Shown one piece after another: positions 20,101 to 29,241 of a stretch of 64,000 bases of DNA. The stretch lies in NCBI GenBank assembly GCA_004168015.1, contig SEYW01000002.1, positions 109,013-173,012 of the forward strand. Reading direction: 5' to 3'. The position numbers were made by a program, and so were the translations under genes. The notes below the pieces were generated by a model. That model was not told where the DNA came from and did not search any database. It saw only the letters and a list, made by a program, of their open reading frames with translations. Within the stretch, counting starts at the first letter, position 1; each line of letters begins with the position of its first letter. Source of the DNA: Methylolobus aquaticus (GTDB taxonomy: Bacteria; Pseudomonadota; Gammaproteobacteria; Methylococcales; Methylococcaceae).

Positions 20101-21594
20101 GTGACCGCCCGCCTGGCCGCACGCTACGGCCTTCGCCCCGCACAGGTCGACCCTGTCCTGAGCCTGCTCGTGGCCGAGGGCATGTTGGTGCGCGGCGAGA
20201 TCCGCCCGGCCGGGTCCGAAGCGGAATGGTGCGATGCGGAGGTGCTGCGACGGATCAAGCGCGGTACGGTCGCCCGGCTCAGGAACGAGGCCGCGGCGCT
20301 GGATGCGTCGGTGCTGGGCATCTTCCTGCCGCAATGGCATGGTATCGGTGCCGAGCGCGGGGGACCGCAGCGCCTGCTGGAGGTCATCGGCCAACTGGAG
20401 GGCCTGGCTTTGCCATGGAGTCTGCTCGATCGCGTTGTGTTGCCGCGGCGTGTGCCGGGTTACTCGCCGGACCTGCTCGACCAACTCGCGGCGACGGGGG
20501 CGATCGTGTGGGTCGGACGCAGCGCGCTCGGCCCTTCGGACGGACGGATCGCGCTGTACCGCCGCGATCACGCGCGGGCTCTGATCGACCCGAAACTCGG
20601 CGACCCGCCCGATACGGCATTGCACCGCGCGATCATCGACTATCTCCGCCAACGGGGCGCCTCGTTCCTGTTTGAGCTGGAATCGGCGGCGCGGGATCTC
20701 GAGGGCAAGCCCACGCTGCGCGAGTTCACCGCGGCGCTATGGGATCTGGTCTGGGCGGGCTGGCTGACCAACGACACCTTCGCGCCCCTGCGCGCTCTCG
20801 GCCGACGGGCGGGTTCGGCGGGCAATTCCGGTCGACGGGGCGCTCAGGCATTGGCCGGGGGGCGCTGGTCGCTGGTGTCGCAGTTGTCCGACCCGAACAC
20901 GACCGTGACGGCGCAGGCGCTCGCCCGGGCGCAGGTCTTGTTGGAACGCTACGGGCTCGTCAGTCGCGAGATCGTTCAGACCGAGGATTTCCCCGGCGGG
21001 TATGCGCCCATCCATACGGTTCTCAGGTCAATGGAAGAGGGCGGGAAGCTGCGGCGCGGTTACTTCGTCGAGGGATTGGCGGGCAGCCAGTTCGCCTACC
21101 GGGGAGCCATCGACCGCCTGCGCGCCTGTAATCCGGCCGACGAACCGGATGAAGAGTCCGTGATGCCGCACCAACTGACCGTGCTTGCGGCTCTCGATCC
21201 TGCCAATCCCTATGGGGGATTCCTCCCCTGGCCGGAATGCGAGGAGTGCAGCGATGCGGTGCTGCGCCGTGTCCCCGGTGCCTGGGTGGTGCTGTATCGC
21301 GGCCGGCTGGCGGCGTATGCGGCACAGAATGGGCGTCAGATCACGCTGTTCGATCACGCTTCCTTTCCCGACCTGATCTGGGAAGCGGTGTTCGCGGCGC
21401 TGAACACCATCGCGATGCCGGCGCGCCGGGGCTTTCTGGTCATCGAGAAGCTGAACGGCCGTCCTGTTCACGAATCGCCGCTGTATGCACGGTTGCGCCG
21501 CGCCGGATTCGAAAGCGACCATCGCGGCCTGGTCGCAAGCCCGGCGATGGGCGCGCCGCCGGGCGGATCGAAGCGCCCCTCTCTTGGCCGCTGA
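17119..21594 (+). CDS. lhr: Lhr, large ATP-dependent helicase
   Basis: 1491 residues, the full length of proteobacterial Lhr. The superfamily 2 helicase core includes Walker A APTGSGKT (39-46), Walker B DEVH (159-162), and the C-terminal motor with SSLELGIDMG and QRVGRAGH. The winged-helix and beta-barrel Lhr-core domains follow, and then the long Lhr C-terminal region typical of the bacterial form. Known role: 3'-to-5' single-stranded-DNA translocase that unwinds DNA and RNA-DNA hybrids in repair. No ligase or nuclease partner gene is adjacent. No clear Shine-Dalgarno box precedes the ATG. Confidence 0.95.
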   Translation: MFSAAAKAWFDSNFPAPTEVQRRGWPILEAGRHALLLAPTGSGKTLAAFLAAIDSLFSAPAYEPGIKVLYISPLKALVHDIERNLRAPLVGICRTAERLGLPARSITVDVRTGDTPQRERLRQAREPADILVTTPESLYLLLGAKARNNLRGVRTVIVDEVHALAPVKRGVHLALSLERLSALCEDDPQRVGLSATVHPAAEVAAFLGGDRPVEIVDASAPPQLDLRIVMATPESDQVASAMPEERLRGGSILGELYSRELGRPKTERGIWPAIYPRLLDDIRANRSTLIFVNSRGLCERLAQRLNDEAGEDLVRAHHGSVSPAQRAEIEDQLKRGGIRGIVATSSLELGIDMGAIDLVVLVESPGSVARGLQRVGRAGHQVGQTSVGRIYPKFRGDLLECAVIGQRMLHGEIEPIQVPQNVLDVLAQQVVAQCVVHPSTVDELLQCCRRAHPYRTLSRPLLEAVLDMLAGRYTENEFADLRPLLAWDRAADRLSPRRGAAMRSRLNAGTIPDRGNYGVYLVPNGPRVGELDEEMVFETRTGDCVLLGATTWRVEEITRDRVLVSPAPGEPGRLPFWRGEGPGRPLVVGRALGELLRELSGKGPAQRRRWLQEETPLDELAAQNLAAYLDEQQQATGTLPSDRCIVVERFRDELGDWRVCILSPFGARIHGPWAMAIQHQLSLRSGFEVQVMYTDDGIVLRLADVDELPALDGLLPDPDEARDAVTAELANTALFAGLFRENAVRSMVLPRRRPGSRNPLWVQRLKAQGLLAAVKRYPAFPLVLETYRQALCDQFDLGGFEDLMSAIRSRTVQVIETETRTASPFARSLVFAYIAAYLYEQDAPLAERKAQALTVDSRLLAELLGQAQLRELLDEHVIDEIEQDLQHLADGRRARDGDELHDVLRRLGDLGLDEIRARCDEDPGEWLLSLAAERRACKLNVAGEQRWIAAEDAGLFRDALGTVPPSGLPESFLASVERPLPRLCTRFARTHGPFVTARLAARYGLRPAQVDPVLSLLVAEGMLVRGEIRPAGSEAEWCDAEVLRRIKRGTVARLRNEAAALDASVLGIFLPQWHGIGAERGGPQRLLEVIGQLEGLALPWSLLDRVVLPRRVPGYSPDLLDQLAATGAIVWVGRSALGPSDGRIALYRRDHARALIDPKLGDPPDTALHRAIIDYLRQRGASFLFELESAARDLEGKPTLREFTAALWDLVWAGWLTNDTFAPLRALGRRAGSAGNSGRRGAQALAGGRWSLVSQLSDPNTTVTAQALARAQVLLERYGLVSREIVQTEDFPGGYAPIHTVLRSMEEGGKLRRGYFVEGLAGSQFAYRGAIDRLRACNPADEPDEESVMPHQLTVLAALDPANPYGGFLPWPECEECSDAVLRRVPGAWVVLYRGRLAAYAAQNGRQITLFDHASFPDLIWEAVFAALNTIAMPARRGFLVIEKLNGRPVHESPLYARLRRAGFESDHRGLVASPAMGAPPGGSKRPSLGR

Positions 21595-21621
21595 CTGTGC
21601 CCGGAGGTGGCGCCCGCGGTA

Positions 21622-21775
21622 ACCGTTCACACCCCTTGGAGCGGCAATGGGAGTGGGACCGGGGAGACGGGACCGTCTGCGGGAAGGACCCCGCAGCCGA
21701 GCCGACACGGATGTCTTTACGGCGTGGCTCGTCTCCCCGGTCCCACTCCCGTTACTGGAAGGGGGTGTGAACGGT
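21622..21775 (-). repeat. Dispersed palindromic repeat, copy 1
   Basis: 154-bp near-perfect inverted repeat. The arms begin ACCGTTCACACCCC on the left and, read on the other strand, the same on the right, followed by GGGAGTGGGACCGGGGAGAC in both arms. The centre holds a second hairpin around TGCGGGAAGGACCCCGCA. Read on the minus strand, its core matches copies at about 42410 and 62330. It has no coding capacity and looks like a REP/BIME-type element. Confidence 0.75.
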
Positions 21776-21845
21776 ATGCACGCGCGCGAGGCTTTCGTCG
21801 CGTCAAACGGCTTGAGTCGGGTGCGGCTCGGGGCGATCATGCGCC

Positions 21846-22184
21846 ATGCCGTACCGAATGATCGCTACCAAAGAAATACGCGTCCCTTGCCTCTTCGAAG
21901 CGCCGGGAGCCATCCCGCTGAACGGAAACACCCGGGACCTGTCGGGTCAGCGGGCGACGATGCAGAGCCCGCAGTTGGCCATCGCCGCAACGCGCAAACC
22001 CCGGCTGGGTGATACCGGGGTGCTGACGCTGACCTTTCGTGCGCCCGGCGCGCCGCGCGAAACCCTGAAGGTTCAGGCCCGCGTGGCGCACCTGTCGGGC
22101 ATTTTTCTCGGCTTGCAACTCAATTTGAATCTGCTCACCGAGCCTCAGAAAGAGGCTTTCCTGAGGCTGTTGAACACCCGTTGA
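21846..22184 (+). CDS. PilZ-like domain protein
   Basis: 112 residues, one small beta-barrel. The N-terminus has the basic residues of the PilZ loop (YRMIATKEIRVPC) and a degenerate second motif (TRDLSGQRATM in place of D/NxSxxG). Beta strands and a C-terminal helix (TEPQKEAFLRLLNTR) follow as in PilZ. Canonical PilZ domains bind cyclic di-GMP through RxxxR and D/NxSxxG; here both motifs are only partly kept, so binding is uncertain. The gene follows the palindromic repeat by 70 bases and may be in the lhr transcription unit. Confidence 0.6.
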   Translation: MPYRMIATKEIRVPCLFEAPGAIPLNGNTRDLSGQRATMQSPQLAIAATRKPRLGDTGVLTLTFRAPGAPRETLKVQARVAHLSGIFLGLQLNLNLLTEPQKEAFLRLLNTR

Positions 22185-22264
22185 GACCCTGTCGCGTTGC
22201 CGGGGATTCGCGGCAACGCCATCCTTGCGGGGGCTCGCGACCGGCCGCGAGGCTCGCCGATCGG

Positions 22265-22729
22265 TCAGTCGTCCTCGGTCTCGGACACGGTCGAAAGGAT
22301 CGTGCCGTCGCCGGCGATCTCGACCGTGGTTTCGACCTTTCCCTCCTTCAGTTCGATTTCGTAGCCGAACACGCTGCCGTCGGGTTTCATCAGCATCTCG
22401 GCTTCCTTGAGTTTCGCCGTGGGGTGTGCCGTTGCCAGCGCTTTCTGGACCGGCTCCGGCAGCGTGTCGACCGCCACTTCCATTTCGCTGCGGATCAGCG
22501 TCCCGTCCGCGGTGTAAAGCGCCTCCATGTCCTTTCCCTGATGTTTGAACTCGACTTCGTAGACGGTTTTACCGTCCTTCGTTTCGGTCTCGTAATCCAC
22601 ATCGACGGCTTGCGGGTAGGCTTTCGCGAAGGCGTCCTTGACGGCGGCGGGTGTCGTACCCTCTTCGGCCTGTGCGGCCAGCGCAGAAACCAGAACGGCC
22701 AACGCGAGCGTTGCGGGAGCAGATTTCAT
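22265..22729 (-). CDS. Periplasmic PepSY-like protein
   Basis: 154 residues from the ATG at 22729, which has CAGGAGT upstream. A signal peptide (TLALAVLVSALAAQAEE) is followed by two PepSY-like repeats: VKDAFAKAYPQAVDVDYE...YEVEFKHQGKDMEALYTADG and VQKALATAHPTAKLKEAE...YEIELKEGKVETTVEI. Such domains bind or inhibit proteases and sense envelope state. The gene starts 60 bases after the HtrA protease gene on the same strand, downstream of a kinase/regulator pair. A role as periplasmic modulator of that protease or kinase is plausible but inferred. Confidence 0.85.
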   Translation of the reverse strand: MKSAPATLALAVLVSALAAQAEEGTTPAAVKDAFAKAYPQAVDVDYETETKDGKTVYEVEFKHQGKDMEALYTADGTLIRSEMEVAVDTLPEPVQKALATAHPTAKLKEAEMLMKPDGSVFGYEIELKEGKVETTVEIAGDGTILSTVSETEDD

Positions 22730-22788
22730 GATGGCACTCCTGAGGTCATTGTGAGACGGCGATACGATACTACGGTGCCGCGGCGACC

Positions 22789-24249
22789 TCATCCCAGTTC
22801 CAGCGGCACGAACAGCCGCGCGTCGCCGCGCTGGACGAGCAGGGCGAGGTATTTGCCGGCCTGCTCGGCCAGTTCGCGGAGTTGCTCGGCATTCCTGATC
22901 GGCTGCCCGTTCGCGGCCAGGACGACGTCGCCGCGTCTAACGCCGGCCTTGGCGGCAGGTCCTGCCACCCGTTCGACGACGAGTCCGCCGGACACCTCGG
23001 CCTGCTGGCTTTCCTCGGGCGTCAGCGGCCGCACCGCGAGGCCAAGCCGACCCTTGGGCTCGGTCATGGGGGCCTCTTCGGCAACGGCGACGTCTTCAAG
23101 TGCTCCGACCTGTACCTTCAGCTCGCGGCTGGCGCCATTGCGCCAGACCGTCAAACGACCCTCCGTTCCCGGTTTGAGGTCGGCCACCCGCGGTGGCAGT
23201 TCGCCGGACGAGCCGATCGGGCGCCCATCGAGCTGCGTGATGACATCGCCCGGTTCGATGCCCGCCTTGGCGCCGGGACCGTCGGCTTGTACCGAGACCA
23301 CCAACGCGCCGGCGGGCTTTTCCATGCCGAACGAGTCGGCGAGCGCCTGGTTGACGTCCTGGATGGCAATGCCGAGCTTGCCGCGGTTCACCTTGCCGTG
23401 TTCGACGAGTTGTTGCTCGACTTTCAGTGCGACGTCGATCGGGATCGCGAACGAGAGCCCCTGGTAGCCGCCGGTCCGGCTGTAGATCTGTGAATTGATG
23501 CCGATCACTTCGCCCTTAAGGTTGAACAAGGGGCCGCCGGAGTTACCCGGATTCACCGCCACGTCCGTCTGCAGGAAAGGCACATAGCCCTCCTCGGGCA
23601 GCGACCGGGACTTTGCCGAGATGATTCCGGCGGTGACGCTGTTCTCGAAACCAAAGGGTGCGCCAATCGCGACCACCCAGTCGCCTACCCCGCTATCGTC
23701 CGGATTCCCGAGCTTGACGGCCGGCAGTCCCTGGGCTTCGATCTTCAACAAGGCGAGGTCGGTCGGTTTGTCGATGCCAATGATTTTCGCCGGAAACTCG
23801 CGTTTGTCGGTCAGCTTGACCGTAACCTCGGATGCCCCGTCGACGACGTGCGCATTGGTCATGATCAGACCGTCCTGACGGATCACGAAACCGGACCCCA
23901 TGCCCTTGGCCTGGGGGGCTTCTTCCTGCGGCATGGGGGGCTGGAAGTGCCGGAAGAACTCGGAAAGGGGCGGCTCCCCGCCGAACGGGCTCGGACCGCG
24001 CGCGCTGACTTTCGTGGTCCCGCTGACACTGATGTTGACGACGGCCGCGCCGCTCTCGGCCGCGATGGCCGCGAAATTGGGCAGTGCAGCCACGGTCGAC
24101 CGGGACGGAGCGGGTTGTTCGGACGGCGCGGCGATCTGCCTGATGGCGGTCTGCGGCGCATTATCGCGACTGAAGTAGACCAGGCCGCCCGAAACGGTTG
24201 CGGCGACGGCAGCCGCGATCAGGGTTTGCTGTAGAACAGGGTTTGCCAT
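22789..24249 (-). CDS. HtrA/Do-type periplasmic serine protease
   Basis: 486 residues. An N-terminal signal anchor (LIAAAVAATVSGGLVYFS) is followed by the trypsin-like domain with the full triad: His134 in TNAHVVDG, Asp164 in TDLALLKI and Ser237 in NPGNSGGP. Two PDZ domains follow (about 275-375 and 390-480). Known role: degradation or chaperoning of misfolded envelope proteins, as for DegQ, DegP and MucD; which of these it corresponds to is not clear. It lies between the kinase gene (131-base gap) and the PepSY-like gene, all on one strand, so co-expression is likely. Confidence 0.92.
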   Translation of the reverse strand: MANPVLQQTLIAAAVAATVSGGLVYFSRDNAPQTAIRQIAAPSEQPAPSRSTVAALPNFAAIAAESGAAVVNISVSGTTKVSARGPSPFGGEPPLSEFFRHFQPPMPQEEAPQAKGMGSGFVIRQDGLIMTNAHVVDGASEVTVKLTDKREFPAKIIGIDKPTDLALLKIEAQGLPAVKLGNPDDSGVGDWVVAIGAPFGFENSVTAGIISAKSRSLPEEGYVPFLQTDVAVNPGNSGGPLFNLKGEVIGINSQIYSRTGGYQGLSFAIPIDVALKVEQQLVEHGKVNRGKLGIAIQDVNQALADSFGMEKPAGALVVSVQADGPGAKAGIEPGDVITQLDGRPIGSSGELPPRVADLKPGTEGRLTVWRNGASRELKVQVGALEDVAVAEEAPMTEPKGRLGLAVRPLTPEESQQAEVSGGLVVERVAGPAAKAGVRRGDVVLAANGQPIRNAEQLRELAEQAGKYLALLVQRGDARLFVPLELG

Positions 24250-24380
24250 GGGTATCTCCCGAAGCAGGTTGTTGCGACGGGGTACACGATAGCGGTGCCT
24301 GGCTTAAAGCAAGCTTAAGGTCCTCGCGCCGCATCGATTCGCCCGATGCGCGCCGGCCACGGAGTTCAGCCTTCGCGACG

Positions 24381-25700
24381 TTAGCCTTTCATGCGCGGGA
24401 ACAGCGGAAAGCGTACGCACACCCTCAGCCCACCGGCGGACGAACTACCCAGTTCCACGCGCGCACCGTGCCGGTCGGCGATCGACTTGACGATGCTGAG
24501 ACCGAGACCGGTGCCCGTTTCGCCCGTACCGCTGCCCCGGTAGAAGCGGTCGAACACGCGCTGGCGGTCCTCGGGCGGGATACCGGGTCCATTGTCCGCG
24601 ACATCGAGCACCGCATCGGGCCCGGAGACCGACACCGCGACGTCGACGGCGCCGCCGGCCGGGGTGTAGCGCAAGGCATTGTCGACCAGATTCCGCAGCA
24701 GGATGTGCAGGCTGTCCGCGTTCCCCTCGATGACGGCCGCGTCGTCCACGTGCGTTAAGCCGAGATCGATCTGCCGCTCGTCCGCGGCGACCGCATGTTC
24801 GGCCACCGTCGAGCGGGCCAGTTCGCCAAGGTTCACCGGACTCTTGGTGCGGTCGGTGAGATCCGGATCCTGCCGTGCCAGCGTCAACAACTGATTCACC
24901 AGATGGGTTCCCCGGCGGACACCCGCCTGCAGGTCGTCGAGTGCGCCCCGGCGCTCGTCGTCGTTGGTCGCGCGTTCCAGCATCTGGACCTGCAGTTGGA
25001 GCGCGGCGATCGGCGTGCGCAGTTCGTGAGCGGCGTCGGCCACGAATGCCTTCTGCGCGGCCAAGGCTTCGTCGAGACGGTGCAGCAGGTCGTTCAGCGA
25101 CTGGACCAGAGGCATGACTTCCTCGGGGGTGTCCGTGACCGGGAGCGGTTCCAGACCGCTGGGGCTGCGCAATGCGACGGCCCGGGCGAGGCGCCGAAGG
25201 GGGGCGAGTCCTCGGCCGACGATGACCCAGATCAGCAGGCTGAGCACGGGCAGTAACAGCAACATGGGGGTCAGCACACGGGTCACGGCGGCGAGTGCCA
25301 TCGTATTCCGCACCGTCATCGGCTGGGCGACCTGAATCAGCTGCAATGGCGTCCGCGTCACGTAGACGCGCCAGGCCCCCTCACGCGTCTCGATGGTCGA
25401 GAACCCGGGTTCGGAGCCGACCGGCAGGATCTGATGCGGGCGCGAGAAGTAAAGGCTGACGCCATTGGGCCCCCAAACCTGGATCACGAAGTCTGTTTCC
25501 CCTCCAGCGTGGCCGTGAGGCACGAAACCCGGGCCCCAGACCTGGTCGCCGACCGAGAGCGCGAGCTGGCGGAGCTGGTAATCGAGGAGTTCATCCACTT
25601 CCTCGCGCGCTTCATGGTGGATCGCGGCGCCACCGAGCAAAACGGCCAGCGCGATCGTCCCAAGCAGGGCGACGGTCAGCCTGCGACGGATCGACGTCAC
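24381..25700 (-). CDS. Sensor histidine kinase (QseC/TctE-like)
   Basis: 439 residues. It has a membrane helix at about 10-28, a periplasmic sensor of about 110 residues, a second membrane helix at about 140-163, HAMP, and HisKA with His225 in ADAAHELRTP. HATPase_c follows with RNLVDNALRYTP, DNGPGIPPED and GTGLGLSI. The start codon overlaps the stop of the response regulator gene by four bases, which indicates translational coupling. The signal is unknown; the downstream protease and PepSY protein suggest envelope stress or metal sensing, which is inference. Confidence 0.92.
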   Translation of the reverse strand: MTSIRRRLTVALLGTIALAVLLGGAAIHHEAREEVDELLDYQLRQLALSVGDQVWGPGFVPHGHAGGETDFVIQVWGPNGVSLYFSRPHQILPVGSEPGFSTIETREGAWRVYVTRTPLQLIQVAQPMTVRNTMALAAVTRVLTPMLLLLPVLSLLIWVIVGRGLAPLRRLARAVALRSPSGLEPLPVTDTPEEVMPLVQSLNDLLHRLDEALAAQKAFVADAAHELRTPIAALQLQVQMLERATNDDERRGALDDLQAGVRRGTHLVNQLLTLARQDPDLTDRTKSPVNLGELARSTVAEHAVAADERQIDLGLTHVDDAAVIEGNADSLHILLRNLVDNALRYTPAGGAVDVAVSVSGPDAVLDVADNGPGIPPEDRQRVFDRFYRGSGTGETGTGLGLSIVKSIADRHGARVELGSSSAGGLRVCVRFPLFPRMKG

Positions 25701-26389
25701 GGCTGCTTCGGGATCAGGTAGCCGACACCGCGCACGTTCCTGATCCAGCCTGCGCCGAGTTTGCGGCGCAGCGAATGCACGTAGACCTCGACCGTATTGC
25801 TCTCGACTTCTTCGCCCCAGCCGTAGATGCGGTCCTCGAGTTGCGCTCGCGACAATGGGACACCGGGGTTCTCGAGTAGCGCCGTCAATAAAGAAAACTC
25901 CCGCGCAGACAGGGTGACCGGAACCCCATCGAGCTGGACTGCGTGGGATGCCGGGTCGACGTGGAGGCTCCCATGCTCAATGAACGGGGTGGGGCGTCCG
26001 CTGCGCCGGCGGGCCAGAGCCCGGATCCGGGCGTTCAGTTCGTTCAGGTCGAAGGGCTTGACCAGATAGTCGTCGGCGCCGGCGTCCAGCCCGGCGACGC
26101 GGTCGGGAATTGCGTCACGCGCGGTCAGGATCAACACCGGCGTCTGATCGTGCCGGGCGCGCAGGGCTTGGAGTATCGCGAGTCCGCTCTTGCGCGGCAG
26201 GCCCAGATCGAGCAGCAGCAGGTCGTAGACGCCGTTCCGCAATGCCAGTTCCGCCGCGAGACCGTCCTGCACCCAATCGACGGCATAGCCTTCCTGGCGG
26301 AGCGCGCCCTGAACGCTCTTCCCGATCATCGGGTCATCCTCGGCAATCAGTATGCGCACGGAGGCAATGCCCAATTTCGTGTTGTGCAT
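25697..26389 (-). CDS. OmpR-family response regulator
   Basis: 230 residues. The receiver domain has the acidic pocket EDD at 17-19 and phospho-acceptor Asp61 in LLLLDLGLPRKSG. The OmpR/PhoB winged helix at the C-terminus ends VRGVGYLIPKQP. The ATG at 26389 has GGGAGAC upstream, which favours it over the internal GTG that would give the more usual short N-terminus. It is the first gene of a four-gene run: regulator, kinase, HtrA, PepSY-like. Confidence 0.93.
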   Translation of the reverse strand: MHNTKLGIASVRILIAEDDPMIGKSVQGALRQEGYAVDWVQDGLAAELALRNGVYDLLLLDLGLPRKSGLAILQALRARHDQTPVLILTARDAIPDRVAGLDAGADDYLVKPFDLNELNARIRALARRRSGRPTPFIEHGSLHVDPASHAVQLDGVPVTLSAREFSLLTALLENPGVPLSRAQLEDRIYGWGEEVESNTVEVYVHSLRRKLGAGWIRNVRGVGYLIPKQP

Positions 26390-26886
26390 GCGTGTCTCCC
26401 GGCCGGGCCACGCGCCAGGCCCGGCCGCTGCGCGGGTTGTCGGAGATTATCCATTCGTTCTTTGAGCGGATTCCGGTATGGGACAGCGGAAAGGCATATC
26501 AGATATACTGCAGGAACGTTCATGACCGATTTTGCCATCGCTTACCGCTTGGGGGCGGGTACTGATCAGCGTCCATCGGCACCAGCCGCCGACCGCACGC
26601 CACCCAATACCGTTGCCGACATCCGTTGTGCGACGCTTCCGGCGCTCCTCTCCCAGTCACGGTGCCCGTCATGTTGTTGGGTTTGCCCCAATCCTGACGT
26701 TGGCATTTGCAGTCAATGCCCGCAGGTCTGTCGCGCCCCTTGGGGTTTCTCTTCGCCGTGGCCGTCCATTGGCTTCGCACGGGGTGGCGAACTGGGTTTT
26801 CGATCGACGCGGCCGGAAATAATCGACCGAGACACCGCGGCCAGTCTCATTATACAAGATGCTTTTCCGAATAGAGGAACGACATA
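26390..26886. other. Divergent intergenic region before the flippase
   Basis: 497 bases between two divergent genes. Frames here are short and mutually overlapping. The last 60 bases before the flippase gene are AT-rich and probably hold its promoter. Confidence 0.4.
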
Positions 26887-28464
26887 GTGCTTAACGTCAA
26901 GAGAGTGGCTCTGAACACCGGTGTAATGTATGTGTATTTGATCATAAATACGCTGGTGGTTCTCTATACCTCAAGAGTCACACTGCAGGCGCTAGGATTC
27001 GTCGATTTCGGTATCTTCAGCGTCGTCGGTGGCGTGGTGCTACTGCTCAAGTTTCTGCAGACCACCATGACGGGTTCGGTGCAACGGTACCTCAACGTCG
27101 AAATGGCTCAGAACAGGCCGGAAGGCGTCAGGAATGTATTTAATGTTGCCTTCTCGATCCATCTGGCTATTTCTTTTTTAGTCTTCGTTATAGGTGAAAC
27201 GGCGGGATTCTGGTTTCTTAGGACGTACCTCGTCATTCCTCCCGAGCGACTGGTGGCGGCGGAGTGGGTCTTGCATTTCACTATCTTGACGTTTATCTGC
27301 ACCGTGATGACCGTTCCGTGTTCCGGCATTTTCAGTGCCCGGGAAAACATGATCGGAACAGCGCTCATCAATCTCGTCGCGACCTTCGGCAAGCTTGCCG
27401 CAGCGATTGCGCTGCTGTCGACGCAGCACGACAAACTGCAACTCTATGCCGTCCTGGTCTTCGCAATCTCGGCAGCGACACTCCTGGTCAACTATATCGT
27501 CTGCTGGATTTTCTACAAAGAGAGCCGCTTTCGCATCGTCAGGCAGAAGAAGCTCTATCGCGAACTGGCCGGGTTTGCCAGCTGGAACGTGATAGAAAAC
27601 CTGGCCACCATCGCGAAGACTCAGGGTACGAGCATTCTGTTCAATACCTTCTTTGGACCCGCCGTGAATGCGGCGAACGGAATTGCGACCCAGATCAATG
27701 GCCAGGTTCGGACGTTTTCGAGCATGATCAATACGGCTTCGAACCCGCAGATCGTCAAGACCTACGCTAGCAACGACAGGGTCTCGATGTACAAGCTGGT
27801 ATTTCAGGCTACGAAGATCAGCTTCTTCCTGATGTTCACGATGTGTCTCCCCCTGTTGTTCGAGATGGATCTGATTCTGCGCCTATGGCTTACGCGGGTT
27901 CCTGAGTACACATCAGAGTTCTCCCGTCTGATACTTATCGATGCGCTGTTCGTCGTGCTGTCGTCGACCTTGTTGACCGTCGCGAGAGCGACCGGAAAGA
28001 TCGCGAAGATACAGGTGATTGTCGGGGGTATGCTGCTCCTTAATATTCCCATCGCGTATCTGCTGTTGAAGCAGGGAATGCCGCCTTACTCCGTCTTTTT
28101 TGTCAGTATTGGATTGTCCTTGATGGGCTTGATTGCTCGCATGGTGCTGCTCAGAAAACGCGCCGGATTCAGTGTCCGGGCATTCTCCGGACGCGTTCTG
28201 GTCAGGCTCGCGTTTCTCGTCATGATGACGGTGGTCCCGGTGATCGCTTTCAACCTTTACTTCCCGGATCGGCAGGCCCAGCTTATCGCCAACCTGGCCG
28301 GGGCGCCGCTGTGGTCGGTGCTGGTGATGTGGTTCCTCGTTTTTCAGCCGGGCGAGCGCCGCTATGTGATCGCCGGGATCGGGAAGGTGCTGGCCAAAGT
28401 GACCGGGAAAGGGCGTCGGCGCGCGAAGAAGACGCCGAACGACGAATCGGAACCGGAAGGCTGA
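26887..28464 (+). CDS. Polysaccharide/oligosaccharide flippase-like protein
   Basis: 525 residues with about 12-14 membrane helices, of the MOP (MATE/Wzx-like) exporter type. The N-terminus ALNTGVMYVYLIINTLVVLY and the conserved central region SWNVIENLATIAKTQGTSIL and AANGIATQINGQV match polysaccharide biosynthesis flippases. The start is a GTG with GAGGAACGAC before it. The last 25 residues are a very basic, then acidic, cytoplasmic tail. Likely substrate: an undecaprenyl-linked glycan. No glycan cluster surrounds it, and it is AT-richer than flanking genes, which hints at transfer. Confidence 0.85.
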   Translation: MLNVKRVALNTGVMYVYLIINTLVVLYTSRVTLQALGFVDFGIFSVVGGVVLLLKFLQTTMTGSVQRYLNVEMAQNRPEGVRNVFNVAFSIHLAISFLVFVIGETAGFWFLRTYLVIPPERLVAAEWVLHFTILTFICTVMTVPCSGIFSARENMIGTALINLVATFGKLAAAIALLSTQHDKLQLYAVLVFAISAATLLVNYIVCWIFYKESRFRIVRQKKLYRELAGFASWNVIENLATIAKTQGTSILFNTFFGPAVNAANGIATQINGQVRTFSSMINTASNPQIVKTYASNDRVSMYKLVFQATKISFFLMFTMCLPLLFEMDLILRLWLTRVPEYTSEFSRLILIDALFVVLSSTLLTVARATGKIAKIQVIVGGMLLLNIPIAYLLLKQGMPPYSVFFVSIGLSLMGLIARMVLLRKRAGFSVRAFSGRVLVRLAFLVMMTVVPVIAFNLYFPDRQAQLIANLAGAPLWSVLVMWFLVFQPGERRYVIAGIGKVLAKVTGKGRRRAKKTPNDESEPEG

Positions 28465-28533
28465 GGGTGTGCGTAGGGCTGGTCCGATCGCGCTGCTCCC
28501 CTGATCCGGGTCGGCTGGGCTGTCCGATCGGTG

Positions 28534-28797
28534 CTACTTGACGACCACCGGCGTCCATTTGCGGGGAGGATCCTGGAAATAGGCCTGGTAGGCGTCCTTG
28601 AACCGACTGAAATAGCGGGTGGTCGGCTTGCCTTGTTCGGTTTCGGCGTCGACCCGGTAAAGGGTCCGTCCTGCGATGGGGTTGACGACGATCGCCAGAG
28701 CTTTGCCGTCCCTGACGTCCAGCAGGTGGAAGAATTCCTGATCGAAGTCTTCGAGTCGGACCAGTGCCTTGCTCTTGATGTAGTCGTCGAGTTTCAT
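28534..28797 (-). CDS. Conserved-looking small hypothetical protein
   Basis: 87 residues from the ATG at 28797 (an upstream ATG at 28812 adds five residues). It is compact and mixed alpha/beta, with balanced composition: LEDFDQEFFHLLDVRDGKALAIV and TTRYFSRFKDAYQAYFQDPP. No signal peptide or membrane segment. No family recognised. Codon use looks like that of real genes in this genome. It stands alone, convergent with the flippase gene. Confidence 0.6.
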   Translation of the reverse strand: MKLDDYIKSKALVRLEDFDQEFFHLLDVRDGKALAIVVNPIAGRTLYRVDAETEQGKPTTRYFSRFKDAYQAYFQDPPRKWTPVVVK

Positions 28798-29241
28798 AGG
28801 TGCCTGCCCCATCAGTGGCTTATGGTCGGTTATGTCACGGCGGACGGTCGTCCGGACTTCAGCGTCTCCTACGGAAAATGTGACTTGGGCGGGCGCCTCG
28901 GGCGGCTCGCCGTTGCGACGTGCCGAAAGCCGCTCCCGGCAGGCGGTGAGGGACTCCCGTATGGCCGCGATTTACGCTGTGCCGACGCGCGGGCGTCGGG
29001 CGAGCATCGCGCAGACCTCGCAGCAAAGCAATTTTCAGCCAGGTGTTGGCAAAGCAGGTCATGGCGATCGAACGTGCTCCCGGCAGGCTGGTCCAGCGTT
29101 ACGGACGACGATCCCTCGGTCCTGGGCAAAGGCGTCAGTGCCTCGCGCCTCTAAGGTATCATCCCCGGCCGTGCAGGACCTAGCCCACGGGCGGGTGCGC
29201 ACGGTTAACGGATCAAACAATCGCGACGGACAAGGTATTCG
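28798..29241. other. Gene-free stretch before the PepSY membrane gene
   Basis: 444 bases. Short Arg/Ser-rich frames on both strands only. It contains the promoters of the two divergent flanking genes. Confidence 0.4.

Noticed and set aside
19033-20652. 539-codon open frame opposite lhr
   Set aside because: Antisense shadow of a strongly conserved helicase gene; no family resemblance.
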